This document shows, piece by piece, positions 52,677 to 60,791 of a DNA stretch of 64,000 nucleotides. The DNA comes from Streptomyces sp. WM6386. GTDB taxonomy: Bacteria; Actinomycetota; Actinomycetes; Streptomycetales; Streptomycetaceae. The position numbers and the translations under genes are program-made. Numbering within the stretch: the stretch's first letter is position 1; each line of letters opens with the position of its first letter. Under the pieces are notes generated by a model, which saw nothing but the letters and a program-made list of their open reading frames with translations, searched no databases and was not told the origin of the DNA. The stretch lies in NCBI RefSeq assembly GCF_000972385.1, contig NZ_JXTE01000001.1, positions 186,001-250,000 of the forward strand, written 5' to 3'.

Positions 52677-54380
52677 ATGACGGAAGACTTGAAGGACAGG
52701 GGTGGCCGGGAAGCTCGCTCGGACGTTCCCGGCCCCCACACCACCGACCGCGTGGTGTTCGGCGTCACCGCCGTCATCACCGTGGCCTTCGTGATCTGGG
52801 GCTCGACGGCGACGGACTCGCTGGAGAGCGTCTCCACGAAACTGCTCAACGGCCTGATCCACAACGGTGGTTGGGCCTTCATGCTGGCGGCCTCCTGCTT
52901 CGTCGTCTTCGCCCTGTGGCTCGCGGTCAGCCGCTACGGCCGTATCCACCTCGGCGCCGAGGGCGAGGAACCCGAGTTCAAGACGGTGTCCTGGGTCGCG
53001 ATGATGTTCAGCGCCGGCATGGGCATCGGCCTGATGTTCTACGGCGTGAGCGAACCGCTCTCGCACTACACGACCCCACCGCCGGGCACCACCCCCGCCG
53101 ACTCCGCGGAACGCATGGAGACGGCGATGGCCACCACCCTCTTCCACTGGACGCTGCACCCCTGGGCGATCTACGCGGTGGTCGGCCTCGCCATCGCCTA
53201 CAGCACCTACCGCAAACGCCGCCGCCAGACCATCAGCGCGGTCTTCACCCCGCTCATCGGTGAGAAGCACGCGGGCGGCACCGCGGGCCGGGTGATCGAC
53301 ATCCTCGCGATCATCGCCACCATCTTCGGCTCGGCGGCCTCGCTGGGTCTGGGCGCCCTCCAGATCGGCTCCGGATTCCAGGAGCTGGACTGGATGGACG
53401 ACGTGAGCGAGGGGCTGCTCGTCGCCATCATCGCCGTGCTGACCCTGGCCTTCGTGGCCTCGGCGGTCTCCGGCGTGGAGAGGGGCATCCAGTGGCTGTC
53501 GAACACCAACATGGTGCTCGCACTGATCCTCGCCGTGTTCGTGTTCATCGCCGGCCCCACGATCATCGTCCTCGATCTCCTGCCCACCTCGATCTTCGCC
53601 TACCTCGGCGACCTGCCCCAGCTCGCCGGTCGCACCGAGGCCAGCGGCGGCGCGGGTGTCGCGGACTGGCTCGGCAGCTGGACCGTCTTCTACTGGGCCT
53701 GGTGGATCTCCTGGACGCCGTTCGTCGGCATGTTCATCGCCCGCATCAGCCGCGGCCGCACCATCCGGCAGTTCGTCGGCGGCGTCATCCTCGTGCCCAG
53801 CACCGTCAGCCTGGTCTGGTTCGCGGTCTTCGGCGGTACGGCGATGAAGCTGAAGGAGGGCGGCGCGCTCCGCGGCGCCGACACCCCCGAGAGTCAACTC
53901 TTCGGAGTTCTCCAGGAGTTCCCCATCGCGACCGCCACCAGCCTGCTCGTGATGGTCCTTGTCGGCATCTTCTTCGTCTCGGGGGCCGACGCCGCCTCCA
54001 TCGTGATGGGCACGCTCTCCCAGCGGGGCGCCCTCGAACCGGGCCGCTTCGTCGTCGTGTTCTGGGGCATTGTGACCGGGGCCGTCGCCGCCATCATGCT
54101 GCTCGTCGGCAGCGGCCAGGGCGACGCGCTCACCGGTCTGCAGAACCTCACGATCCTGGCCGCCGCGCCCTTCGTCCTCGTGATGATCGGCATGTGCGTC
54201 GCCCTCATGCGCGACCTGCGCCGCGACCCGGTCATCGTGCGCGGCGAGATGGGCTCCGAGGCTGTGGAACTCGCCGTGATCGAGGGCCACAAGAGGTACG
54301 ACGGCGACTTCGAGATCAGGGTCGGCCCGGGCGCCGGCACGGAGACGGAGGGCGACCCACTGGGCCACGACCACGCGTAG
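52677..54380 (+). CDS. BCCT-family betaine/choline/carnitine transporter
   Basis: The 567-residue protein has 12 membrane segments and the BCCT signature in segment 8 (WAWWISWTPFVGMFIARISRGRTIR), plus the Gly-rich FSAGMGIGLMFYGVSEPLSHY segment. These secondary transporters take up betaine, choline or ectoine with Na+ or H+ in osmotic stress. The charged C-terminal tail could sense osmolarity. ATG 52677 has GGGAGAAGG upstream. It is a single gene followed by a GC repeat hairpin. Confidence 0.93.
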   Translation: MTEDLKDRGGREARSDVPGPHTTDRVVFGVTAVITVAFVIWGSTATDSLESVSTKLLNGLIHNGGWAFMLAASCFVVFALWLAVSRYGRIHLGAEGEEPEFKTVSWVAMMFSAGMGIGLMFYGVSEPLSHYTTPPPGTTPADSAERMETAMATTLFHWTLHPWAIYAVVGLAIAYSTYRKRRRQTISAVFTPLIGEKHAGGTAGRVIDILAIIATIFGSAASLGLGALQIGSGFQELDWMDDVSEGLLVAIIAVLTLAFVASAVSGVERGIQWLSNTNMVLALILAVFVFIAGPTIIVLDLLPTSIFAYLGDLPQLAGRTEASGGAGVADWLGSWTVFYWAWWISWTPFVGMFIARISRGRTIRQFVGGVILVPSTVSLVWFAVFGGTAMKLKEGGALRGADTPESQLFGVLQEFPIATATSLLVMVLVGIFFVSGADAASIVMGTLSQRGALEPGRFVVVFWGIVTGAVAAIMLLVGSGQGDALTGLQNLTILAAAPFVLVMIGMCVALMRDLRRDPVIVRGEMGSEAVELAVIEGHKRYDGDFEIRVGPGAGTETEGDPLGHDHA

Positions 54381-54404
54381 CTCCGCTGGAAGAGCGGTAG
54401 CCAA

Positions 54405-54490
54405 GACGCGGGCCGGTGGGGGCTGGTCGCGCCCGCGCGGCAAAGCCGCATATCGACGCAGCCCCGCGCCCCTTTGGGGCGCGGTGCCGC
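54405..54490. repeat. dispersed GC repeat with terminator-like hairpin
   Basis: This copy reads GGCAAAGCCGCATATCGACG and GCAGCCCCGCGCCCC and ends in the perfect 9-bp stem CCGCGCCCC-TTT-GGGGCGCGG (54464-54484). It sits between the convergent BCCT and D-amino-acid oxidase genes and can act as a shared terminator. Confidence 0.75.
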
Positions 54491-54521
54491 ACCGGGATTC
54501 ATCAAGACCGCCGGGACGGAT

Positions 54522-55472
54522 CTAGGCGGAGGCGAGCGCCGCCGCTTTCTGCGCGCAGCCCCAGGCCACGGTGACGCCCCCGCCGCCGTGACCGTAGTTG
54601 TGCACCAACACCCGTCCGTCCGGCAGCAGTTCTCGCTCAAGCCGCACCGCGTCCCGCACCGGCCGCAGCCCCACCCGGTGCCCCAGCACCCGCGCCCCGG
54701 CTGTCTCCGGCCGCAGCGCCGCACACCGCCGTACGATCGCCTCGGCCACCGCCGGATCCGGCTCCGTCGACCACACCCCGTCGTCCGCCGTACCGCCCAG
54801 CAGGAGCCGGTCCGGATGCGGGAAGCAGTACGCCATCTCCCCGTCGGCGTCGGTCGACACGACCCACGTCCGGATGCCGGGGTTCGCCACGACGACCAAC
54901 TGCCCGCGCACCGGCCGCACGGAGGCGTCCGGCACCAGCTCCCGCGCGCCCAGCCCCGTGCAGTTGACCACCACCGGCGCCCCGACCGACACGAGGTCGG
55001 ACACCGTACGCGGCTCGATCGTCCCGCCCGCGTCGAGCAACCGCTGCCGCAGCCAGGGCAGATGGACCGCCATGTCGACGAGCGGGAGCCGTGCCCACAG
55101 CCCCGACCCGGCGTACTCCTCGGCCGTGGCGGCCCGCAGACCCGGCAGCCGCTCGCCCGCCCAGGCCGTGGCCCTGTCCAGGTCCGCCTCGCCGAGTACT
55201 CCTTCGACCATGCGTACGCCGGTACGGTCCGGGTCCGCCGCGAGCGCCTCGTACACCTCCAGCGAGCGCAGCGCCCACGCGCGGGCCGGCGCGACCGGCT
55301 CGATCCGGTAGGGCCACCACAGCGCCCCCGCAACCCACGAGGTGGTGCGCTCGACAGGATCCCGGCTCCACACCCGCACCCGCCTGCCGCGCTCGGCCAG
55401 GACCACGGCCGTCGTCAGCCCGATCACCCCACCGCCGACCACCACGACATCGCTGCTCGGCTCACTGTCCAC
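54522..55472 (-). CDS. FAD-dependent D-amino-acid oxidase
   Basis: The 316-residue flavoprotein fits D-amino-acid oxidase: FAD loop VVVGGGVIGLTTA (10-22), TTSWVAGALWWPY, VNCTGLGARELV, the arginine-bearing GHRVGLRPVRD and the C-terminal HNYGHGGGGVTVAWG. It oxidises D-amino acids to keto acids, ammonia and H2O2. No signal peptide or peroxisome-like tail is present. GTG 55472 is the start; 66 bp separate it from the divergent gene. Confidence 0.92.
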   Translation of the reverse strand: MDSEPSSDVVVVGGGVIGLTTAVVLAERGRRVRVWSRDPVERTTSWVAGALWWPYRIEPVAPARAWALRSLEVYEALAADPDRTGVRMVEGVLGEADLDRATAWAGERLPGLRAATAEEYAGSGLWARLPLVDMAVHLPWLRQRLLDAGGTIEPRTVSDLVSVGAPVVVNCTGLGARELVPDASVRPVRGQLVVVANPGIRTWVVSTDADGEMAYCFPHPDRLLLGGTADDGVWSTEPDPAVAEAIVRRCAALRPETAGARVLGHRVGLRPVRDAVRLERELLPDGRVLVHNYGHGGGGVTVAWGCAQKAAALASA

Positions 55473-55538
55473 ACCGGGACGTTAGCGGAATGTCGTATGC
55501 CGTGCGCAGAGGGCGCTTGCTGCGGGAATACTCGCAGC

Positions 55539-56561
55539 ATGTCTGCCGAGTACGCGACCTTCGGCCTGGCACCGGCGATGCGTGCCGGTGGAGTTCTCGT
55601 CAACGGTGAGTACCAGGTCCACCGGGACTTCATGGACTTCATCGTCGACGGACGACCGCTGCTCTTCCAGCTCTCCGACCTCGACGCCGTCTCCCCACTG
55701 GCCTCCGACGTACCACCCTCGATCTTCACCGCCCAGGTCCGCAGCCTGCTGCTGGAGACGGACGCCCCGCTTCCGGGTGGGCGCTACGTCATATACGGCT
55801 GCCCCGAGTGCGAGGACCTCGGGTGCGGTGCCGTCACCGCCGTGATCGAGAAGGAGCACGGCGACTTCATCTGGCGGGACTTCGCCTGGCAGACCGACGA
55901 ACACGCCGACCTGGAGCTCAACGGTTACCACGGCATCGGCCCCTTCCGCTTCCGCGGCCCCGAGTACCGGCAGGCCCTGGACTCCCTGCTCGGCCCCGAC
56001 TCCGCGAGCCCGCGCCGCCGCGTCCTGCTGATCGGCGCCCGCGTCGCCCTCCTCGCCAAGCTCGCCGCCGCCCTGCGCACCATCGGCATCGGCGCCGACA
56101 TCACCCAGGACGCCGAGGGCGTGCCCGCCGACGAACTGCGCGCCTACGGTGCCGTCGCCTTCGGCCGTGCGGTCGCTCAGCAGGAACGTGCCGCCGTACG
56201 CCGGTCCTTCGAACGAGCCGGCGTCGAGGTGGCCTATGTCGACGGCCTCGCCCCGATAGTCCCCCTCCTCGTCGCCCAGATCGAGCACGCCCTCGACCGC
56301 AGCCCACAGGAACAGCGCCGCCTGACCCGGCTGGTCGCCGCCGACGGCGAGGCGGGCGTCGAGGTCACCTCGCCGTGCCGGGTGCGTCTCACGGCGTACC
56401 GCCTCGACCGGCTCCTGCGCACCCACGCCGAGGAGGTCTTCGACGGGGTCCTGGAGGCGGGCCGGCATCGCATCGCGCTGGACGCGAGGGCGGTGAAGGG
56501 GGAGTCGTTCGTGGTGGCGCGGACATCGGGGGGCGTGCTGGTCGAGGCGATGGCGCACTGA
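55539..56561 (+). CDS. conserved oxidoreductase-like protein, function unknown
   Basis: The 340-residue protein is not recognised beyond being typical of Streptomyces. The first 145 residues form one domain with a Cys cluster (YGCPECEDLGCGAV) that could bind zinc. From about 155 a Rossmann-like segment follows (RRRVLLIGARVALLAKLAAALRTIG), then VAYVDGL and a helical-to-beta tail (VKGESFVVARTSGGVLVEA). ATG 55539 is the start. It is divergent from D-amino-acid oxidase and convergent with the amidase gene across a strong hairpin. Confidence 0.7.
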   Translation: MSAEYATFGLAPAMRAGGVLVNGEYQVHRDFMDFIVDGRPLLFQLSDLDAVSPLASDVPPSIFTAQVRSLLLETDAPLPGGRYVIYGCPECEDLGCGAVTAVIEKEHGDFIWRDFAWQTDEHADLELNGYHGIGPFRFRGPEYRQALDSLLGPDSASPRRRVLLIGARVALLAKLAAALRTIGIGADITQDAEGVPADELRAYGAVAFGRAVAQQERAAVRRSFERAGVEVAYVDGLAPIVPLLVAQIEHALDRSPQEQRRLTRLVAADGEAGVEVTSPCRVRLTAYRLDRLLRTHAEEVFDGVLEAGRHRIALDARAVKGESFVVARTSGGVLVEAMAH

Positions 56562-56562
56562 A

Positions 56563-56584
56563 GGCCCCCGCCTCGGCGGGGGCC
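56563..56584. terminator. bidirectional terminator hairpin
   Basis: GGCCCCCGCC-TC-GGCGGGGGCC is a perfect 10-bp stem (8-9 bp if the loop is opened). It lies between the stops of two convergent genes. Confidence 0.85.
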
Positions 56585-56592
56585 CCGGGCAC

Positions 56593-57510
56593 TCAGGAGA
56601 ACAGCAGGCGCCAGGTCAGCGGACCGGGGGTGCCGTCGGCGTCGCCGCGCAGCTCCTTGCGCGACTTCTGGAAGGCCCGCACATTGAGCTGGTCCGCCTC
56701 GCCCCACGTCTTGCTGGGGCCGACCTTGTAGTGGTCGCCGAACCCGCGCTTCACCAGCTGCTTGCCGAGCTGGAGGACGTACTTGTTCGAGGCACCGGTC
56801 ACGAAGTACTTGCGTCCCGGGAACGCGGGGATCTTCGGCTTGGCGGGCGTGGTGGGGGCGGGGGTGTCGTCGTCCACGTCCAGCTCGGCCTTGGCGTACT
56901 TGAGGAGTGCGGCGAAGTCGATCGCCCCCGGGTCGCCGTGCTCGTTCTCGACCACGTGGAGGTGCCCGCAGATCCCCTTGAACTTGTTCCACTGCGCGAC
57001 CGTCATCCGGGCCCCGTTGCCCTTGCCGAACGAGCTCGGGTACGCGGGCCACTCCTGCGGCCCCGACAGCGGCACCCCGTGCTGCTCGTGCATCCAGGCC
57101 AGGAAGCCGGCGACGGCCTGCAGCGCCCAGTCCGGGGCCTCGGGCCAGTAGATGTGCGCCTGGCCCGCGGCCTTCCACTTCTTGTGCGTCTTGGGGTCGC
57201 AGGTGCCGACCAGCTCGACCTGGCACACGTTCGCGGTGTTGGTCTCCGCGCCGCCCCGCAGATTGACCAGCGCCCTGGACGAGGTCTCGATGTCGAAGTG
57301 CTGGAACCACTTCAGCTTCTTGGCGTCGAACTCCGGCACCGCTGTCAGGTTCGGAGCGGAGCCACCGCCGCCGTAGCCGGGCAGGGTGCGGCCCTCGGTG
57401 GTGTGCAGGACGACGACGTTGACCTCCATCGGATCACCGCCGAAGTCGTCCTGGTACCAGTTCGCCCGGCTCGCGCCCGGAAAGCGCTGGGGACCCGTCT
57501 TCGTACTCAT
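56593..57510 (-). CDS. N-acetylmuramoyl-L-alanine amidase-like protein with peptidoglycan-binding C-terminus
   Basis: The 305-residue protein has an amidase_2/PGRP-like domain (about 28-205): VVVLHTTEG supplies the first zinc His, KGICGHLHV the second, and NVCQVELVGT sits in the core. A linker rich in Thr, Pro and Asp follows (about 215-232), then a C-terminal peptidoglycan-binding-like domain (KYFVTGASNKYVLQLGKQLVKRGFG ... TWGEADQLNVRAFQKSR). There is no signal peptide, which is like phage endolysins and related Streptomyces genes. ATG 57510 follows AGGAG at 8 nt. No phage genes are near, so it may be a domesticated lysin. Confidence 0.85.
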   Translation of the reverse strand: MSTKTGPQRFPGASRANWYQDDFGGDPMEVNVVVLHTTEGRTLPGYGGGGSAPNLTAVPEFDAKKLKWFQHFDIETSSRALVNLRGGAETNTANVCQVELVGTCDPKTHKKWKAAGQAHIYWPEAPDWALQAVAGFLAWMHEQHGVPLSGPQEWPAYPSSFGKGNGARMTVAQWNKFKGICGHLHVVENEHGDPGAIDFAALLKYAKAELDVDDDTPAPTTPAKPKIPAFPGRKYFVTGASNKYVLQLGKQLVKRGFGDHYKVGPSKTWGEADQLNVRAFQKSRKELRGDADGTPGPLTWRLLFS

Positions 57511-57622
57511 CTCTGAACTCCTGAAGGGGTGATGTGGATCGGGTGACCGTGCGGTGCAAGGAAGTTGACCGCAAAAGTACGGCCGACCGGGGGAGGTCGG
57601 TGCGTGTCGCCGTTGCTTCGCC

Positions 57623-57650
57623 GTCGTCGTGTTGTCGTCGTGTTGTCGTC
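57623..57650. repeat. 11-bp direct repeat, 2.5 copies
   Basis: GTCGTCGTGTT occurs at 57623-57633 and 57634-57644, followed by GTCGTC. It lies in the 219-bp leader/promoter region before the ABC-F gene at 57730. No gene is seen in that region. Confidence 0.7.
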
Positions 57651-57729
57651 CCGCCGAGCCGGAGGCGTGGCCCCCGGCACGGAATCCGCGAGAAGCCCCC
57701 TCGAGCACCTCGCTAGGATCGATCCCCTC

Positions 57730-59370
57730 ATGACTGCCACACTCGTCGCCAAGAATCTCGCCGCCGGCCACGGCGACCGCTCCCTGTTCGCCGGGCTCGA
57801 CCTAGTCGTTGCGCCCGGTGACGTCATCGGGCTGGTCGGAGCCAACGGCGCGGGCAAGTCCACCCTGCTCAGGCTGCTCGCCGGGCTGACCACGCCGGAG
57901 GACGGCGAGCTCCGGCTCTCCCCGCCGACGGCGACCGTCGGCCACCTTCCTCAGGAGCCGGAGCGCCGCCCCGGTGAGACGGTCCGGGAGTTCCTGGCCC
58001 GCCGCACCGGCGTCGCCGAGGCCCAGCGGGTCATGGACGAGGCGACCCAGGCCCTGGTCGACGGGGCGCCGGGCGCGGACGACGCGTACGCCACGAGCCT
58101 GGAGCGCTGGCTCGACCTCGGCGGCGCGGACCTCGACGAGCGCGCCGCCGAGGTCGCCGACTCTCTGGGCCTGGCGGTGGACCTGGACCAGCCGATGACG
58201 GCCCTGTCCGGCGGCCAGGCGGCACGGGCGGGGCTCGCGTCGCTGCTGCTCTCCCGCTACGACGTCTTCCTCCTCGACGAGCCGACCAACGACCTCGACC
58301 TGGACGGCCTGGAACGCCTGGAACGCTTTGTGAGCGGCCTGCGCGCGGGCACGGTCGTCGTCAGCCACGACCGCGAGTTCCTCACCCGCACGGTCACCAA
58401 GGTCCTCGAACTCGACCTCGCGCAGGGACAGATCAACATCTACGGCGGCGGCTACGAGGCCTATCTGGAGGAGCGCGACGTGTCCCGCCGGCACGCCCGC
58501 GACGACTTCGAGGAGTACGCCGACAAGAAGGCGGCCCTCCAGGACCGGGCGCAGACCCAGCGCTCCTGGATGGACAAGGGCGTCAAGAACGCGCGCCGCA
58601 AGGCGGGCAACGACAACGACAAGATCGGCCGCAAGTTCCGCAGCGAGGCCAGCGAGAAGCAGGCCGCGAAGGCCCGGCAGACCCAGCGCATGATCGAACG
58701 CCTGGAGGTCGTCGAGGAGCCGCGCAAGGAGTGGGAACTGCGCATGGAGATCGCCTCGGCACCGCGCTCGGGGTCGGTGGTGGCGACCCTGCGGGAGGCG
58801 GAGGTCCGCCGCGGCGACTTCGGGCTCGGCCCGGTGACCCTTCAGATCGACTGGGCGGACCGGGTGGCGGTCACCGGTGCGAACGGCGCCGGCAAGTCGA
58901 CCCTCCTCGGGGCACTGCTGGGCCGCGTCCCGGTCGACGCGGGCACCGCTTCGCTGGGCTCCGGCGTCCTGATCGGCGAGGTCGACCAGGCCCGCAAGCT
59001 GTTCCACGGCACCGAGTCACTGCTGGACGCCTTCTGCGCCGCGGTCCCCGACACGGAACCGGCCGAGGTCCGCACCCTGCTGGCCAAGTTCGGCCTGAAG
59101 GCGAACCACGTCCTGCGCCCGGCGGCCACGCTCTCCCCGGGGGAGCGCACGAGGTCCGCCCTGGCCCTGCTCCAGGGCCGGGGCGTCAACCTCCTGGTCC
59201 TCGACGAACCGACCAACCACCTCGACCTCCCGGCCATCGAGCAGCTGGAGTCGGCGCTCGACGCCTACGAGGGCACCCTGCTTCTGGTGACTCACGACCG
59301 CCGCATGCTGGACGCGGTCCATGTCACCCGCCGTCTGGAGGTCGCGGACGGCAAGGTGACCGAACGCTAG
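57730..59370 (+). CDS. ABC-F family ATP-binding protein (second copy)
   Basis: The 546-residue protein has two soluble ABC domains: GANGAGKST, LSGGQAAR, LLDEPTNDLD and then GANGAGKST, LSPGERTR, LVLDEPTNHLDL. A long charged linker lies between them (about residues 245-330). The layout is that of ribosome-acting ABC-F proteins, a different branch from the one at 22005. ATG 57730 is used. The stop codon TAG is formed by the target TA plus the first base of the IS element, so the IS has not changed the protein end. Confidence 0.9.
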   Translation: MTATLVAKNLAAGHGDRSLFAGLDLVVAPGDVIGLVGANGAGKSTLLRLLAGLTTPEDGELRLSPPTATVGHLPQEPERRPGETVREFLARRTGVAEAQRVMDEATQALVDGAPGADDAYATSLERWLDLGGADLDERAAEVADSLGLAVDLDQPMTALSGGQAARAGLASLLLSRYDVFLLDEPTNDLDLDGLERLERFVSGLRAGTVVVSHDREFLTRTVTKVLELDLAQGQINIYGGGYEAYLEERDVSRRHARDDFEEYADKKAALQDRAQTQRSWMDKGVKNARRKAGNDNDKIGRKFRSEASEKQAAKARQTQRMIERLEVVEEPRKEWELRMEIASAPRSGSVVATLREAEVRRGDFGLGPVTLQIDWADRVAVTGANGAGKSTLLGALLGRVPVDAGTASLGSGVLIGEVDQARKLFHGTESLLDAFCAAVPDTEPAEVRTLLAKFGLKANHVLRPAATLSPGERTRSALALLQGRGVNLLVLDEPTNHLDLPAIEQLESALDAYEGTLLLVTHDRRMLDAVHVTRRLEVADGKVTER

Positions 59371-59404
59371 TGTCCTGCGCCTGAAATCACGGGCTTAAAT
59401 CTGT
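59370..59404 (+). repeat. left inverted repeat of the IS element
   Basis: This is the 35-bp arm beginning GTGTCCTGCGCC. It matches the right arm at 34 of 35 positions. Confidence 0.95.
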
Positions 59405-59410
59405 CGCCGG

Positions 59411-60745
59411 TTATCGCTGGCTGGCTGGAGGAGTGACCTTGGCGAGGTAGTCGGCGAGCGAGTTGAGGATCTCGTCGGCGGTCTTGGTCCAGGTGAAGGG
59501 CCTGGGGTTCTCATTCCATGAGTCGATCCAGGCTCTGATGTCATCCTCCAGCGCCTTTACCGAGGTGTGGACGCCGCGCCGGATGAGCTTGTCGGTCAGC
59601 AGGCCGAACCATCGCTCGACCTGGTTGATCCAGGAGGAGCCGGTCGGAGTGAAGTGGACATGGAAGCGGGGGTGCTTGCCGAGCCAGGTCCTGATCTCGG
59701 GGGTGTTGTGGGTGGCGTAGTTGTCACACACCAGGTGCACATCGAGCCCGGCGGGAACCCTCTTGTCTATCGTGACCAGGAACTTCTTGAACTCGACGGC
59801 CCGGTGACGGCGGTGCAGTTCACCGATGACGGTGCCGTCGGCGATGTTGAACGCGGCAAACAGACTGGTAATGCCGTGCCGCAGATAGTCGTGGGTACGC
59901 CGCTCGGGCATGCCCGGCATCATCGGCAGCACCGGCTGCGAGCGGTCCAGCGCCTGAATCTGGCTCTTCTCGTCCACGCACAGCACCACCGCCTTCTCGG
60001 GCGGGTGGTGATACAGGCCGACGACGTCGACGACCTTCGCGACGAACTGCGGATCGGTGGAGAGTTTGAAGGCATCCTGCAGGTGCGGCTTGAGGTCGAA
60101 CTTCTTCCAGATCCGCCCGATCGTCGACTTCGACAGCCCGGTGCGCTCGGCCATGGAAGCCCGCGACCAGTGCGTGTCCTTGCCCGGGGCCGATTCCAGC
60201 GTCGCCACGACAACATCCTCGACCTGGTCGAGCAGGATCGAGGGCGGCCTGCCGGACCGCGGCTCATCACTCAGCCCGTCCAGCCGCCGCTCGACGAACC
60301 GGGCCCGCCAGCGGCTCACCGACTGCTCGCGCACCCCGAGTTCGGCCGCCACCTGCTTATTCGTCCCGCCTTCCGCGCAACCCAACACGATCCTCGCCCG
60401 CAGAGCCAGGAACTGCGCGGTCCTGGCGCGCCTGGCCCAACGCGTCAGCTGAGCCCGCTCCTCATCACTGAGCACCAGCTCCGACTTGCGCCGGCCCGGC
60501 CGCGGATCATCCGCCAGTCCGGCCATCCGGCGGGCAGCAAACCGCGACCGCCACTTCCTCACCGTGTCCGCGGTGACCTTCAACTCCGCTGCCACACGCG
60601 TATTCGGCTGCCCGTCCGCGCACGCCAAAACGATCCGGGCCCGCTCGACAAGACGGGGCGCCACCGCCCCGCTCACCCAGCGCACCAACTCGGCGCGCTC
60701 CTCATCAGACAGCACAACTTCGACGGCACGCGGACCCCGAGACAT
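59411..60745 (-). CDS. IS630-family transposase with duplicated N-terminal helix-turn-helix
   Basis: The 444-residue protein is a DDE transposase: CVDEKSQIQ (first Asp), HLVCDNYATHN (second Asp) and INQVERWFGLL (Glu). The N-terminus contains two similar DNA-binding units, about residues 9-75 (LSDEERAELVRW ... GRRKSE) and 91-165 (LSDEERAQLTRW ... GRPPSI), each a helix-turn-helix. A single unit is more usual, so this copy of the family has an internal duplication. The frame is intact from ATG 60745 to TAA 59411, so the element may still be active. Confidence 0.95.
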   Translation of the reverse strand: MSRGPRAVEVVLSDEERAELVRWVSGAVAPRLVERARIVLACADGQPNTRVAAELKVTADTVRKWRSRFAARRMAGLADDPRPGRRKSELVLSDEERAQLTRWARRARTAQFLALRARIVLGCAEGGTNKQVAAELGVREQSVSRWRARFVERRLDGLSDEPRSGRPPSILLDQVEDVVVATLESAPGKDTHWSRASMAERTGLSKSTIGRIWKKFDLKPHLQDAFKLSTDPQFVAKVVDVVGLYHHPPEKAVVLCVDEKSQIQALDRSQPVLPMMPGMPERRTHDYLRHGITSLFAAFNIADGTVIGELHRRHRAVEFKKFLVTIDKRVPAGLDVHLVCDNYATHNTPEIRTWLGKHPRFHVHFTPTGSSWINQVERWFGLLTDKLIRRGVHTSVKALEDDIRAWIDSWNENPRPFTWTKTADEILNSLADYLAKVTPPASQR

Positions 60746-60756
60746 GAAAACAGGCT

Positions 60757-60791
60757 ACAGATTTAAGCCCGTGATTTCAGGCGCAAGACAC
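60757..60791 (-). repeat. right inverted repeat of the IS element
   Basis: This 35-bp arm reads GTGTCTTGCGCC on the minus strand, the counterpart of the left arm at 59370. Confidence 0.95.

Larger units (their letters stand above)
59370..60791. mobile_element. IS630-type insertion sequence, 1422 bp, intact-looking
   Basis: The element is bounded by 35-bp inverted repeats (59370-59404 and 60757-60791) that differ at one position (C/T at base 6). Each end is flanked by TA (59368-59369 and 60792-60793), the duplicated IS630 target. It contains one full transposase gene. The empty site would read CTAG, shared by the stop codons of the two convergent genes now on either side, and both stop codons are rebuilt by the G and C ends of the element. 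Confidence 0.95.

Noticed and set aside
52623..54443. 606-residue minus-strand frame rich in His, Asp and Glu
   Set aside because: Antisense of the BCCT transporter; the acidic composition mirrors the hydrophobic codons of the membrane protein.
56593..57510. Prophage remnant around the amidase gene
   Set aside because: The amidase is lysin-like, but no holin, tail, capsid, integrase or attachment site is nearby.
57623..57650. CRISPR or iteron array before the second ABC-F gene
   Set aside because: The 11-bp repeats are directly adjacent and only 2.5 copies long.
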